Assembly: GCA_031261325.1 (NCBI GenBank)
Contig: JAISKH010000063.1
Coordinates: forward strand, 1-64,000
Length of the DNA stretch: 64,000 nt
Origin: Oscillospiraceae bacterium
Lineage (GTDB): Bacteria > Bacillota > Clostridia > Oscillospirales > Oscillospiraceae
Direction: 5' to 3'
The notes under the pieces were generated by a model. It saw only the letters and a list, made by a program, of their open reading frames with translations. It was not told the DNA's origin and ran no database searches. Shown here piece after piece: positions 52,293 through 61,394 of this stretch. The translations under genes were made by a program, and so were the position numbers. The stretch's first letter is position 1; every line of letters begins with the position of its first letter.

Positions 52293-52999
52293 TCCCGCAC
52301 CTCCCTGTCAAGCGGTTTTTTGAACAGGCTGAACAGTATAACGAGCGCAGCCATGCACGCGAGAATAAACCAATTCGGTCCGAACACCAGTCGGCACACG
52401 ATTGACGCGCCCAGTCCGATTAGCGCGGGCGTGCGGTTCTGCTTCTTCTTCCATTGGTCAAGGAAGATAACCACAAACAACGCCGTCATTACGAAGTCAA
52501 TGCCGAGCGTGTTGATACTCATCGCGCCGCCGATTAGCCCACCGACCGTGCAACCGACAATCCAGTACAGATGGTCAAGCACGCTGATTGCGAGGTAAAA
52601 TCGCTCCTCGCTCATGCCCTTCGGCGGCTTGGCGGAGCAATGCAGCGCGAACGTCTCGTCAGTCAGCGCGAAAATCATGTACAGCTTCGCCTTGCCGTAG
52701 CTCTTGAACCGCTCCAGCATTGACACGCCGTAAAACACGTGCCGCGCGTTCACCATCAGCGTCACAAGAAACGCGCCGAGCGGGTCGAACCCCGCCGCCA
52801 TAAGCCCCACGGCGACGAACTGCGCCGAGCCTGCGTAAATCGTGACCGCCATCGCGAAAGCCCACAGCGCGCCGTAACCCTTGCTTGCCAGCAAAATGCC
52901 AAAGGCCATGCCCATAAAGACATAGCCCGTAAGTACGGGGATAGTGTGCGGGAATGCCGCCGCGACTATCCCCTTTTTACGCTTATTACGTTTGTCCAC
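52289..52999 (-). CDS. azlC: AzlC-family branched-chain amino acid exporter large subunit
   Basis: A 236-residue membrane protein with several helices and AzlC motifs: GYVFMGMAFGILL, YAGSAQFVAVGLM, VNARHVFYGVSMLERF and FALTDETFAL. The start is GTG with AAGGGG 8 nt before it. It follows livF by 20 nt, placing an exporter in the same transcript as a branched-chain importer. Confidence 0.92.
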   Translation of the reverse strand: MDKRNKRKKGIVAAAFPHTIPVLTGYVFMGMAFGILLASKGYGALWAFAMAVTIYAGSAQFVAVGLMAAGFDPLGAFLVTLMVNARHVFYGVSMLERFKSYGKAKLYMIFALTDETFALHCSAKPPKGMSEERFYLAISVLDHLYWIVGCTVGGLIGGAMSINTLGIDFVMTALFVVIFLDQWKKKQNRTPALIGLGASIVCRLVFGPNWFILACMAALVILFSLFKKPLDREVRE

Positions 53000-53019
53000 T
53001 TGATTAGCCCCTTAAACGC

Positions 53020-53721
53020 CTACCCGCCGAGGTACGCTTTTTTTACGTCTTCGTTGCCCGCAAGCTCGTGCGCGTCGCCCTGCATGACGATGTGCCCCGT
53101 CTCAAGAACATACGCGCGGCTCGCGACCGATAACGCCATTTGCGCGTTCTGCTCAACGAGCAGGATAGTCGTGCCCTCGCGGTTCATCTCCGTGATTGTT
53201 GAAAATATCTGCTCCACCAAAATCGGCGCAAGCCCCATGGACGGCTCGTCCAGCATTAGCAGCTTCGGGTGGCTCATGAGTGCTCTGCCCATCGCGAGCA
53301 TCTGTTGCTCTCCGCCCGAAAGCGTGCCCGCAACCTGCTTGCGCCGCTCCGCAAGGCGGGGGAACAACGCGTAAGCGCGCTCCAAGTCGTCCGGCACGCC
53401 GCTCGCTTTCTGCGTGTACGCGCCCATTTCAAGGTTTTCCTTAACCGTCATGCGCAGGAACACGCGCCGTCCCTCCGGCACCTGCGCAAGTCCGCGCTCG
53501 ACAATCTTGTGCGGAGCCATCGCGCCTATATTCTCGTCCATAAAGCTTATACCGCCCGTGCGCGAGCGCAGCAAGCCCGAAATGGTTTGCAGGATTGTGC
53601 TCTTCCCCGCGCCGTTCGCGCCAATCAGCGTAACAATCTCGCCCTCGTTAACCTCAAGCGAAACCTCTTTAACCGCGTGAATCGCGTCATAATAGACGTT
53701 GATGTCATTGACCTTCAGCAT
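53020..53721 (-). CDS. livF: Branched-chain amino acid ABC transporter ATPase LivF
   Basis: 233 residues from the ATG at 53721, which shares one base with the livG stop (TAATG); GGAGG precedes it. The longer open frame runs inside livG and is not used. Walker A GANGAGKST, ABC signature LSGGEQQML, Walker B LLMLDEPSMGL and the switch His region are intact. Confidence 0.95.
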   Translation of the reverse strand: MLKVNDINVYYDAIHAVKEVSLEVNEGEIVTLIGANGAGKSTILQTISGLLRSRTGGISFMDENIGAMAPHKIVERGLAQVPEGRRVFLRMTVKENLEMGAYTQKASGVPDDLERAYALFPRLAERRKQVAGTLSGGEQQMLAMGRALMSHPKLLMLDEPSMGLAPILVEQIFSTITEMNREGTTILLVEQNAQMALSVASRAYVLETGHIVMQGDAHELAGNEDVKKAYLGG

Positions 53722-54572
53722 TACCCGTCCTCCTTCTGCCTGCCGAGATACGCCTCGATAACGACGGGATTGTTCTGTATCTCGCTCGGCGTGCCCTTGG
53801 CGATAATCTTGCCGAAGTTCAGCACGCAAATGCCCTCGCATATGCCCATGACAAGGTTCATGTCGTGCTCAATCAGCATAACGGCAACACCGAACGTGTC
53901 CCGCACCTTAACGATGTTCTCCATAAGCTCGCCCGTTTCGGAGGGGTTCATGCCCGCCGCCGGCTCGTCGAGCAGCAGCAGCTTCGGCGCGGTCGCAAGA
54001 GCGCGGATAATCTCAAGCCGCCTCTGCGCGCCGTATGGCAGCGCGCCCGCGCGGTCATGCACCATGTGCTCCATATTGAATATGGACAGCAGCTCCCGCA
54101 CGCGCTCGTTCGCTTGCTTCTCCTGCTTCCAATAATTCGGCAGACGCAGAACGCCGCTGAACATGCCGTATTTAATGTGGTTGTGCAAACCCAACTTAAC
54201 GTTGTCCTCCACAGAGAGGTTGCTGAAAAGCCGAATGTTCTGGAACGTGCGCGCAACGCCCGCGCGATTCACCTGAACCGTGCTCATGCCCATCGTGTCG
54301 TTCCCGTTGAGCAGGATTGTTCCGCGCGTAGGTTGATACACCTTTGACAGCAGGTTGAACACCGTCGTCTTTCCCGCGCCGTTCGGACCGATTAGCCCCA
54401 CAATCTCCGTCGGGCTTATGGCGAGGTTAAACCCCTCCAGCGCGGTCAGTCCGCCGAAGTCTATGCCGAGATTGCGCGCCTCAAGTATCGGCGGCTTGTC
54501 AACGTCGCGCTCCGGCACATAGTTCGTCGCCGGTACGGGCACAAGCTTTGTCTCTTTTCTCGGTTCACTCAT
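53721..54572 (-). CDS. livG: Branched-chain amino acid ABC transporter ATPase LivG
   Basis: 283 residues. Walker A is GPNGAGKTT. The long LivG-specific insert includes ARTFQNIRLF. The signature is LPYGAQRRLEI, a Ser-to-Pro change relative to the common LSYG; Walker B is LLLLDEPAAGMNP. An extra 25-30 residue N-terminal stretch precedes the nucleotide-binding domain. The start overlaps livM by 4 nt. Confidence 0.95.
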   Translation of the reverse strand: MSEPRKETKLVPVPATNYVPERDVDKPPILEARNLGIDFGGLTALEGFNLAISPTEIVGLIGPNGAGKTTVFNLLSKVYQPTRGTILLNGNDTMGMSTVQVNRAGVARTFQNIRLFSNLSVEDNVKLGLHNHIKYGMFSGVLRLPNYWKQEKQANERVRELLSIFNMEHMVHDRAGALPYGAQRRLEIIRALATAPKLLLLDEPAAGMNPSETGELMENIVKVRDTFGVAVMLIEHDMNLVMGICEGICVLNFGKIIAKGTPSEIQNNPVVIEAYLGRQKEDG

Positions 54573-55627
54573 GGTTGACGTCCCTCCCCCGTTGCTTTCT
54601 TTGAGGGTATAAGCCGCGACAAAATCGTCTTAAACCGCGCGTTATTCGTCGTGAGCATCACGATAATCAGCACGATTGCGTATACCAACATGCGGTAGTC
54701 GTTAAACCCGCGCAGCATCTCCGGCAGGATTGTAATCACGGTCGCCGCAATAACCGAGCCGCGAATGTTTCCCAGTCCGCCGAGCACCACGTAAACCAGA
54801 ATCAAAATTGACGTGTTAAAGTTGAACTTTGTCGCGACAATAGTTGAGAAATTCATCGCGTACAGCGTCCCCGCGGCGCCCGCGAGCGCGGCTGACGTTA
54901 CAAACGCCATGAGCTTGTACTTCGTAATCGGGATACCCACGCTCTCTGCGGCAATGCGGTTGTCGCGTATCGCCATTATCGCCCGCCCCGAGCGGCTTTT
55001 CACGAGGTTCATCACGATGAACAGCGTGACCAATACGAGCACAAAGCCCGTCGTAAACGTGGACAGCTTCGGTATGCCCGCAATACCCATCGGACCGTTG
55101 ATTATAACGCGCCCGCCCTCTTCAAGCTTCAGCGCGTCGGCGGAGGTCAGGAAGCTGAACCGCAGTCCGCGGCTGTCAACGCCGACGCACAGGCAGGTAA
55201 TCAGGTTCTTGATAATCTCGCCGAACGCCAGCGTTACAATCGCGAGATAGTCGCCGTTCAGCCGCAGGACGGGCACCCCGATAAGGAACCCCGCGATACC
55301 CGCGCACAGCGCGCCGATGACCATACCCACAACGAGCCGAACGGGTCCGAACGCAATCATGTTCTGTAGGCTTATGCACGCGACGACGCCCGAAAACGCG
55401 CCGACACTCATAAAGCTCGCGTGCCCGAGCGAAAGCTCGCCCAGTACGCCGACCGTGAGGTTAAGCGAAATTGCCATTACAACATAAGCGCAAATGGGCA
55501 CAAGCTGACCACGCAGCGTCGCGCTTATATTCCCGCTCATCGCAAGCCCCTGAACCACGACGAACGCGACTATAACAAGCGCGTAAGTGGAAACGGTCTT
55601 GCGCGTGGATTTCTGCATTTTAAGCAT
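54569..55627 (-). CDS. livM: Branched-chain amino acid ABC transporter permease LivM
   Basis: A 352-residue membrane permease with about ten helices. Family motifs are SLNLTVGVLGELSLGHASFM, LAIVTLAFGEI and the cytoplasmic EAA-like loop GRAIMAIRDNRIAAESVGI. GAGG precedes the ATG. It lies 9 nt after livH. Confidence 0.95.
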   Translation of the reverse strand: MLKMQKSTRKTVSTYALVIVAFVVVQGLAMSGNISATLRGQLVPICAYVVMAISLNLTVGVLGELSLGHASFMSVGAFSGVVACISLQNMIAFGPVRLVVGMVIGALCAGIAGFLIGVPVLRLNGDYLAIVTLAFGEIIKNLITCLCVGVDSRGLRFSFLTSADALKLEEGGRVIINGPMGIAGIPKLSTFTTGFVLVLVTLFIVMNLVKSRSGRAIMAIRDNRIAAESVGIPITKYKLMAFVTSAALAGAAGTLYAMNFSTIVATKFNFNTSILILVYVVLGGLGNIRGSVIAATVITILPEMLRGFNDYRMLVYAIVLIIVMLTTNNARFKTILSRLIPSKKATGEGRQP

Positions 55628-55636
55628 GACGCAACC

Positions 55637-56518
55637 TCATACTTTCTCTTGTACCTGCTTGCCTAATAACCCCGCGGGCTTGACAAGCAGGATAACGATG
55701 AGCACGACAAAGACAATAGCGTCGGATAACTGCGTGGACACATACGCCTTGCCGAATATCTCGATTATGCCGAGCAAAATTCCGCCGAGCATCGCCCCGG
55801 GAATTGACCCGATACCGCCGAATACCGCCGCCGTAAACGCCTTTATGCCGGGCATCGAGCCCGTCGTCGGCATCAGCGTCGGATACATGGAACACAGCAG
55901 AACGCCCGCAATCGCCGCGAGCGCGGAACCAATCGCAAAGGTCATTGAAATAGTGGCGTTCACGTTTATGCCCATCAGCTGCGCCGCGCCCTTATCCTCG
56001 CTGCAAGCGCGCATCGCCTTGCCCATCTTTGTGCGCCCCGTGAACCACGTTAAGCCGAGCATGATGACGATACACGTCGCAACTGTGACAATCGCGATTG
56101 CGGAAATTGAGAGCTGTCCGCCGAACAGCTTCAGCGACTTGTCTCCCACAACGGAGCGAAACACCTTGGGGTTAGACGTCCACATTAGCTGCGCCGCGTT
56201 CTGTAAAAAATAGCTCATGCCGATAGCCGTAATGAGCACCGCGAGCGACGAAGCCGAGCGCAGCGGCTTGTAAGCAAGCCGTTCAATAATAACCCCGAGC
56301 AGCGTGCATACGAGCATCGCGACAAGAACGCCCAAAACGACGGGCAGCTCATACCGCGAGGCGATGAAGAAGCAAGCATACGCGCCCACCATGATAACGT
56401 CTCCGTGGGCAAAGTTCAACATTTTCGCAATACCGTAAACCATAGTGTAGCCCAGGGCGATGATGGCGTAAATACTGCCCAAGCTGATACCGCTGATAAG
56501 ATGAGATAAAAAGGACAT
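55637..56518 (-). CDS. livH: Branched-chain amino acid ABC transporter permease LivH
   Basis: 293 residues from the ATG at 56518. GGGAGG lies 7-8 nt before it; the GTG at 56527 is too close to that site. Motifs include GSIYAIIALGYTMVYGI, LNFAHGDVIMVGAY and MRACSEDKGAAQLMGI. Confidence 0.95.
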   Translation of the reverse strand: MSFLSHLISGISLGSIYAIIALGYTMVYGIAKMLNFAHGDVIMVGAYACFFIASRYELPVVLGVLVAMLVCTLLGVIIERLAYKPLRSASSLAVLITAIGMSYFLQNAAQLMWTSNPKVFRSVVGDKSLKLFGGQLSISAIAIVTVATCIVIMLGLTWFTGRTKMGKAMRACSEDKGAAQLMGINVNATISMTFAIGSALAAIAGVLLCSMYPTLMPTTGSMPGIKAFTAAVFGGIGSIPGAMLGGILLGIIEIFGKAYVSTQLSDAIVFVVLIVILLVKPAGLLGKQVQEKV

Positions 56519-56560
56519 ACCGAACACCTCCCTGTTAAAAATATCGCGCGAAAATCAAAG

Positions 56561-56600
56561 CGGGGAGGGTTGCCAATACACATGACAGCCCTCCCTTTTT
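56561..56600. other. Stem-loop between livK and livH
   Basis: GGGAGGGTT (56563-56571) pairs with AGCCCTCCC (56587-56595). On the minus strand it is followed by CGCTTTGATTTT. A partial terminator here would keep the binding protein more abundant than the membrane parts. A T5 run follows on the plus strand. Confidence 0.5.
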
Positions 56601-56626
56601 CAGATGCAAGGGCGGAAAGCTATCGC

Positions 56627-57844
56627 TTAGTCCAGACCCACATAGCTGCCGTTTTCGATGACCGTGCCCTTAGGTCCCTTGGTAACTTGTCCGTTCGCGC
56701 TCCAAGTCATGTCGTCGCCGGTGATACCGTCAAAGCTCATGCTCGTAAACTGCGCAACCAGAATGTCGTTGATGTCGGACGCGCTGAGGTCGCTCGTCGC
56801 GCCGCCGGACTTAATCGCCTGATAAATCGCGTAAATGCAGTCGTAGCCGTCGGCGGCGAACTGATTCGGAACCTCGCCGTATACCGACTTATACTTCTCA
56901 ACAAAGCTCACGGTGCGCTCGTCGGTCGAGTCCGCGTTGAACGGGGTCAATAGGATAACGCCCTCGGCAAGCTCCTTGTTAAAGCCCTCAAGCGTCAGGA
57001 TACCGTCCATGCCGTCAACGCCGAAATACTTCGTGACGTAGTCCATCGACTTCGCCTGTTGGAAAATCAACGAAGCGGGCGTGTAATACATCGGCAGGAA
57101 TATCAAATCCGCGCCGTTGTTCTTCGCGTCCGCGAGTTGAACGGAGAAGTCCTGCTGGCTGTCCTCGGTGAACGTCGTCGAGGACACGATGTCAAGTCCA
57201 AGCTCGGCGGCTTTGATTCTGAAGGTGTCATAAATGCCCGTGGAATATACGTCGTCATTCTTGTAGATAACGGCAATCTTCGTGCCGAGCTGTTGGTCGC
57301 TGATATACTGCGCGGAAGCGGAGCCTTGGTTCGGGTCCGCGAAGCACATCTGGAACACGTTATTCTTGCCCTCCGTAACCGCGACGGCGGAAGCCGACGG
57401 CGTTATGGCAAAGATGCGGTCCGCGTCGTTCTCAACGCTCGTCGCAACGCCGGGCGTACTCGTAACGGAGCCGAGCGAGATTTGCATACCCCAGTCCTTG
57501 AGTGTGTTGTAGGCGTTGACCGCCTTTTCCGCGTCGTGCTCGTCGTCCTGATAGTTCAGCTCAAACTGCACGTCGCCGAGCGCGTTAATCTCTTCCACCG
57601 CGATTTGCGCGCCGTTGCGTGCCGCCTGACCGTAGATTGCCGCGCCGCCCGTCAGCGGACCCGTGCCGCCGATTTTGAATGCTGCGGCTGCGGGAGCTTC
57701 CGGCGCCGCGCTCGCTTCACCCGCGGGTGCGGCGGACGGTTCGCCGGCGGGTGCGCTGCTCGGGTTTGCGGAGCCGCTGTCGCCGCAAGCCGCCAGTGCC
57801 GCTAACATCATAACGGCGAGTAGAATACACAGTAACTTTTTCAT
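56627..57844 (-). CDS. livK: Branched-chain amino acid ABC transporter substrate-binding lipoprotein
   Basis: A 405-residue lipoprotein with lipobox ALAAC (Cys20). An Ala/Pro/Ser-rich linker extends to about residue 58, then a type I periplasmic-binding fold starts FKIGGTGPLTGGAAIYGQ. The order livK, livH, livM, livG, livF is the standard one. AAGGAGG precedes the ATG. Ligand range (Leu/Ile/Val or other amides) cannot be told by eye. Confidence 0.93.
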   Translation of the reverse strand: MKKLLCILLAVMMLAALAACGDSGSANPSSAPAGEPSAAPAGEASAAPEAPAAAAFKIGGTGPLTGGAAIYGQAARNGAQIAVEEINALGDVQFELNYQDDEHDAEKAVNAYNTLKDWGMQISLGSVTSTPGVATSVENDADRIFAITPSASAVAVTEGKNNVFQMCFADPNQGSASAQYISDQQLGTKIAVIYKNDDVYSTGIYDTFRIKAAELGLDIVSSTTFTEDSQQDFSVQLADAKNNGADLIFLPMYYTPASLIFQQAKSMDYVTKYFGVDGMDGILTLEGFNKELAEGVILLTPFNADSTDERTVSFVEKYKSVYGEVPNQFAADGYDCIYAIYQAIKSGGATSDLSASDINDILVAQFTSMSFDGITGDDMTWSANGQVTKGPKGTVIENGSYVGLD

Positions 57845-57896
57845 AAATTGCCTCCTTGTAATTATATAATGACACTAAGTCACGTAATAAATACAT

Positions 57897-57925
57897 ATTA
57901 TATAGTGTGCGCGCCAAAGTTACAA
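57897..57925 (-). promoter_or_regulatory. Promoter of the liv operon
   Basis: On the minus strand, TTGTAA (57920-57925), 17-nt spacer, TATAAT (57897-57902). A small dyad TGAC-ACTAA-GTCA lies downstream of it at 57870-57882 and could be an operator. Confidence 0.65.
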
Positions 57926-58053
57926 GTCATTACCTACTAATATTTTGCAATAATTTCGCCCGCGCGTCAATCCGTTTTCCGTCATTAAGCACAAAATACG
58001 ACGCTCCGCGCGCCGCCAAACCCGCTGTTTAAGGGCAAAATCCGCATAAAACG

Positions 58054-58085
58054 AAACCGCTCACGGGTTAACCCGTGAGCGGTTT
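58054..58085 (-). terminator. 32-bp perfect palindrome, terminator
   Basis: A perfect palindrome centred on TTAA, with T-runs on both sides. It ends the 140-residue protein gene transcript and separates it from the liv promoter. Confidence 0.8.
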
Positions 58086-58112
58086 TCATCTCGCGTTTCG
58101 CTCCGCCGACCG

Positions 58113-58535
58113 TTACTGCGCGTCGGGGGGACGGCGGCAGCTCTCCAGTAATTGCCGCACCTCGTCGGGCGTTGCGTCTATTGAGCTGTCAAGCTCCTCG
58201 CCCAGCTCGAACACCACGACGAATTTGTCCAGACAGTCGTTCATCGTCACTTTTTTGAGAATACCGTCCGACACGTAACGCGCTTTGTTCAGCTCTCTCA
58301 GCTTGTCGCTCAGTTGGGCGAAGCCGTAAATAACGCGGAGTGACGTGCTCGTGAAGCTAAGGCTCCTTGCGAACTTTTCCCGCATGTTTATCACAACCCC
58401 GACCTCGGATATTCCGCCCCCCGCGAAGATTCCGTCCTCCCGCACAATCCTGAAGCGCGTGGGGTCGAAATAGTCGCCGAGCTTCGGTATAGTCGCGCCC
58501 GCCGCGACCTCGTCGTTTGCGTTATCCCGCGCCAT
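58113..58535 (-). CDS. Hypothetical protein, 140 residues
   Basis: The start is the ATG at 58535, which lies 7 nt after GGGAGG; an earlier ATG and GTG crowd that site. The protein is soluble, with no signal or membrane helix. It has a mixed alpha/beta character (PTRFRIVREDGIFAGGG, VSDGILKKVTMNDCLDKFVV, FELGEELDSSIDATPDEVRQ). No family is recognised. It follows oppA by 64 nt in the same direction and ends at a strong terminator, so it may be the last gene of the opp transcript. Confidence 0.6.
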   Translation of the reverse strand: MARDNANDEVAAGATIPKLGDYFDPTRFRIVREDGIFAGGGISEVGVVINMREKFARSLSFTSTSLRVIYGFAQLSDKLRELNKARYVSDGILKKVTMNDCLDKFVVVFELGEELDSSIDATPDEVRQLLESCRRPPDAQ

Positions 58536-58599
58536 CGTCATACCTCCCGTCACTACTATAATAATGTATCGCTATCTCACTACATTACGCGCTTCCCGA

Positions 58600-60279
58600 C
58601 TATTTATCAATGTCGCCAGTCTTGAAGTCGAAGCCGCCCATTGTCGCCGGTTTGTAGCCCGAAATCGCGGGGTTAATCAGGTAAATGCTCTCCGTTATGA
58701 ACAGCGGGCAGATAACCGTGTCGTCCGTGACGAGTATTCGCTCCGCCGCTTTGAGAATGTCCTCGCGCTTCTGCGGGTCAAGCTCGCCCGCGGACTGCGC
58801 CATGAGCGCGTTGTACTCGTCATTGCTCCACTCAACGTCGTTCTGCGAGTTGCCGAGACGGTACATGTCGAGCCATGTTGCGGGGTCGTTGTAGTCGCCC
58901 GTCCATTGGTGGCGCGAGAGTTGCAATTCGCCGTTGCGTCTTGAGTTGACGTAAACCTCATACTCCATTGCGTTCAGCGACACGTCCACGCCGAGATTCG
59001 TTTTCCATTGCGCCTGCAACGCCTGCGCAACGTCCGCCTCGTAGCTCATCGAGGGATATGTATACGTTATCGGCGGCAGACCCGCGCCGTCGGGATAACC
59101 CGCTTCCGCGAGCAGAGCCTTTGCCGCTTCGACGTTCTCTTCCAGCAGCGTGTCCTGAACGTCCGCCCAGCGTCTGCCGTCCACCTTACTCTTGTACCCG
59201 CTCGCAACAAACGTCGTGCTCGGAATCTTCGAGTTGCCGAGAATGTCGCATATGCCCTGACGGTCCACGGCGAGGGCGAACGCCTGACGCACGCGCACGT
59301 CGTCAAACGGTGCCTGGTTGATGTTGAACAGGATATAGTTCGTCACAAGAACCTCCGCCTTGTCCAAATCGGGCTTGCCCGCGTATTGGTCCTGCACGTA
59401 GTACGGCGCGCCGGGGAATACGTCAATCTCGCCCGTGCTGTATGCCGACGTTTTGGACTGGTCGTCGTTCATAAACTTGTATATAACCGTGTCGTAATGC
59501 ACATTTTCTTTCTTTGAATAGTACTCGTTCGGAATAAATGTAATCGACTGCCCCGGGACGCGCTCGGACAGGTGGAACGGACCGTTGCCGAGGTTTTTCG
59601 CGGGGTCGAGGTCCCAAGCTTCGTCCTCCTTCGTCGCGTACTTGACGCTGGACGGTCTGTAAACGGGCAGTATTACATAGTCCAAGAAGTTCGCGTATGG
59701 GCTGTCGAGATAGAACTTAATTGTATAGTCGTCCGTCAACTCAACGCCGATGTCGTCAATCGAGCCTTCGCCGAAGAACGCTTCCTCCGCGCCCTTAATC
59801 ATGAAGAGCGAGTCCACGTACCACGAGCCTGTCTCGGGGTCAAGCGCGCGCGTAATCGTGTTCAGGAAGTCCGCCGACGTGACGGGGCTTCCGTCCGACC
59901 ACTTGCCGTCGGGATTGAGGTTGAACGTCCACTCCGTGCCGTCCTCATTCGTCTCCCACGATAATGCCGCCGCCGGAATCGTCGTGCCCGTCGGGTCGTA
60001 ATCGACAAGTCCCTCAAGGCAATAGGACTGCAAACCGAAGTATACGTAAGCCGTCGCGCCCGCGGGGTCATACTCGCCGTTTTCCGGTTGCTCCGCAATG
60101 ATTATGGACTTGTTGCCGCTTACCGCCGCGCTCGGTTCGCTCGGCGAGCTTGGGCTTCCCGCGCTGCTTGGCTGAACGGGCGCGCTGGGACTATTCGTCG
60201 TACCGCCGCCGCACGCGGCTATGCCGACAATCAACACAATACACAAAATAATGGATACCGCACCTTTTAACTTGCTCAT
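58600..60279 (-). CDS. oppA: Peptide ABC transporter substrate-binding lipoprotein
   Basis: 559 residues from the ATG at 60279; AAGGGG precedes it and the longer frame is unlikely. Lipobox VGIAAC (Cys23), then a Ser/Pro-rich linker, then an extracellular solute-binding family 5 domain (SWETNEDGTEWTFNLNPDGK, VRQAFALAVDRQGICDIL, NWTGDY-like HQWTGDYNDP). It binds oligopeptides, dipeptides or nickel-like ligands in this family; oligopeptide is most likely from the lipoprotein form. It is placed after oppF. Confidence 0.9.
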   Translation of the reverse strand: MSKLKGAVSIILCIVLIVGIAACGGGTTNSPSAPVQPSSAGSPSSPSEPSAAVSGNKSIIIAEQPENGEYDPAGATAYVYFGLQSYCLEGLVDYDPTGTTIPAAALSWETNEDGTEWTFNLNPDGKWSDGSPVTSADFLNTITRALDPETGSWYVDSLFMIKGAEEAFFGEGSIDDIGVELTDDYTIKFYLDSPYANFLDYVILPVYRPSSVKYATKEDEAWDLDPAKNLGNGPFHLSERVPGQSITFIPNEYYSKKENVHYDTVIYKFMNDDQSKTSAYSTGEIDVFPGAPYYVQDQYAGKPDLDKAEVLVTNYILFNINQAPFDDVRVRQAFALAVDRQGICDILGNSKIPSTTFVASGYKSKVDGRRWADVQDTLLEENVEAAKALLAEAGYPDGAGLPPITYTYPSMSYEADVAQALQAQWKTNLGVDVSLNAMEYEVYVNSRRNGELQLSRHQWTGDYNDPATWLDMYRLGNSQNDVEWSNDEYNALMAQSAGELDPQKREDILKAAERILVTDDTVICPLFITESIYLINPAISGYKPATMGGFDFKTGDIDK

Positions 60280-60374
60280 AAATATCCCCTTTCTTTCCGC
60301 CGCCCTTTCGCGGCAATGTGTCCCCGTCATTTTCATTCTCGCTTCCTCCTTTGACCTACCGTTTGCGTGTGGTT

Positions 60375-61394
60375 TTATGAAAAAATAGCTTCCTCGGGGG
60401 TTTTCCCCGCGCGGCTATATTCCATCATTTTGCTCGGCGCGTACAATCCGCAGGCAATTTTCCTGCCCTCGTAGTCGTAAGCCTCGGGCTTCTTTTGCGT
60501 ACATTCGGGCATAGCATACGCGCATCTGCCCGCGAACGGGCACCCCGTCGGTAAACTAATCGGACTCGGAATCTCGCCCTCGAGTATCACGCGCTTTTTC
60601 AGCTTTGAAAGCTTCGGGTCTGGTATCGGCGCGGCGGACACGAGTGCCCGCGTGTATGGGTGAAGCGGTCGCCCGTACACGTCGTCGGACGCGCCGTATT
60701 CAACCAAGCTGCCGAGATACAGCACGCCGATTCTGTGGCTGATGTGGTGCACCATGCCCAAGTCGTGGGCGATAAACAGATAGCTTATGCCGTTCTCGCG
60801 CTGAATTTTCTCCAGCAGGTTCACAATCTGCGCCTGAATCGACACGTCAAGCGCCGAAATCGGCTCGTCGCAAACAATAAAGTCGGGTTGCAGCGCGAGT
60901 GTCCGCGCAATGCCGATTCTCTGCCGCTGTCCGCCGGAGAACTCATGCGGGTACCGCCGCACGTGGTCGGGCTTCAACCCCACAGTCTCAATCAGGTCGC
61001 GAACCTTAGCCTTGCGCTCGTTCGGCGTGCCGAGCTTGTGGATAATCATCGGCTCCTCAATAATGTCGCCGATTGTCAGGCGCGGATTCAGCGACGCGTA
61101 TGGGTCCTGAAATATCATCTGCATTCTGCGCCGCATCGGCAGCATCGCCCGCCGCGACAGCTTCGTAATGTCCTCGCCGTCGAATATGATGTTGCCCGCC
61201 GTCGGCTCGTATATTTTCAGCATTGTGCGCCCCATCGTGCTTTTGCCGCACCCCGACTCGCCGACGATGCCGAGCGTTTCACCGCGAGCGACGGACAGCG
61301 TTACACCGTTCACCGCGTAGACCTTTTTTCCGCCACTAAGCGGGAAATACTTTGACATACTGTTCAGCTCGACAAGCGGTTTCCCCGTCATCAT
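60375..61394 (-). CDS. oppF: Peptide ABC transporter ATPase OppF
   Basis: 339 residues from the first ATG of an ATGATG pair that overlaps the oppD stop. Walker A is GESGCGKST, signature FSGGQRQRIGIA, Walker B VCDEPISALDVS. The C-terminal oligopeptide/dipeptide extension has four cysteines (CPFAGRCAYAMPEC and IACGLY), which in this family can bind an iron-sulfur cluster. Confidence 0.94.
   Translation of the reverse strand: MMTGKPLVELNSMSKYFPLSGGKKVYAVNGVTLSVARGETLGIVGESGCGKSTMGRTMLKIYEPTAGNIIFDGEDITKLSRRAMLPMRRRMQMIFQDPYASLNPRLTIGDIIEEPMIIHKLGTPNERKAKVRDLIETVGLKPDHVRRYPHEFSGGQRQRIGIARTLALQPDFIVCDEPISALDVSIQAQIVNLLEKIQRENGISYLFIAHDLGMVHHISHRIGVLYLGSLVEYGASDDVYGRPLHPYTRALVSAAPIPDPKLSKLKKRVILEGEIPSPISLPTGCPFAGRCAYAMPECTQKKPEAYDYEGRKIACGLYAPSKMMEYSRAGKTPEEAIFS

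Noticed and set aside
53722-53841. N-terminal extension of LivF
   Set aside because: The extra 40 codons lie inside livG in another frame, and a well-placed GGAGG supports the ATG at 53721.
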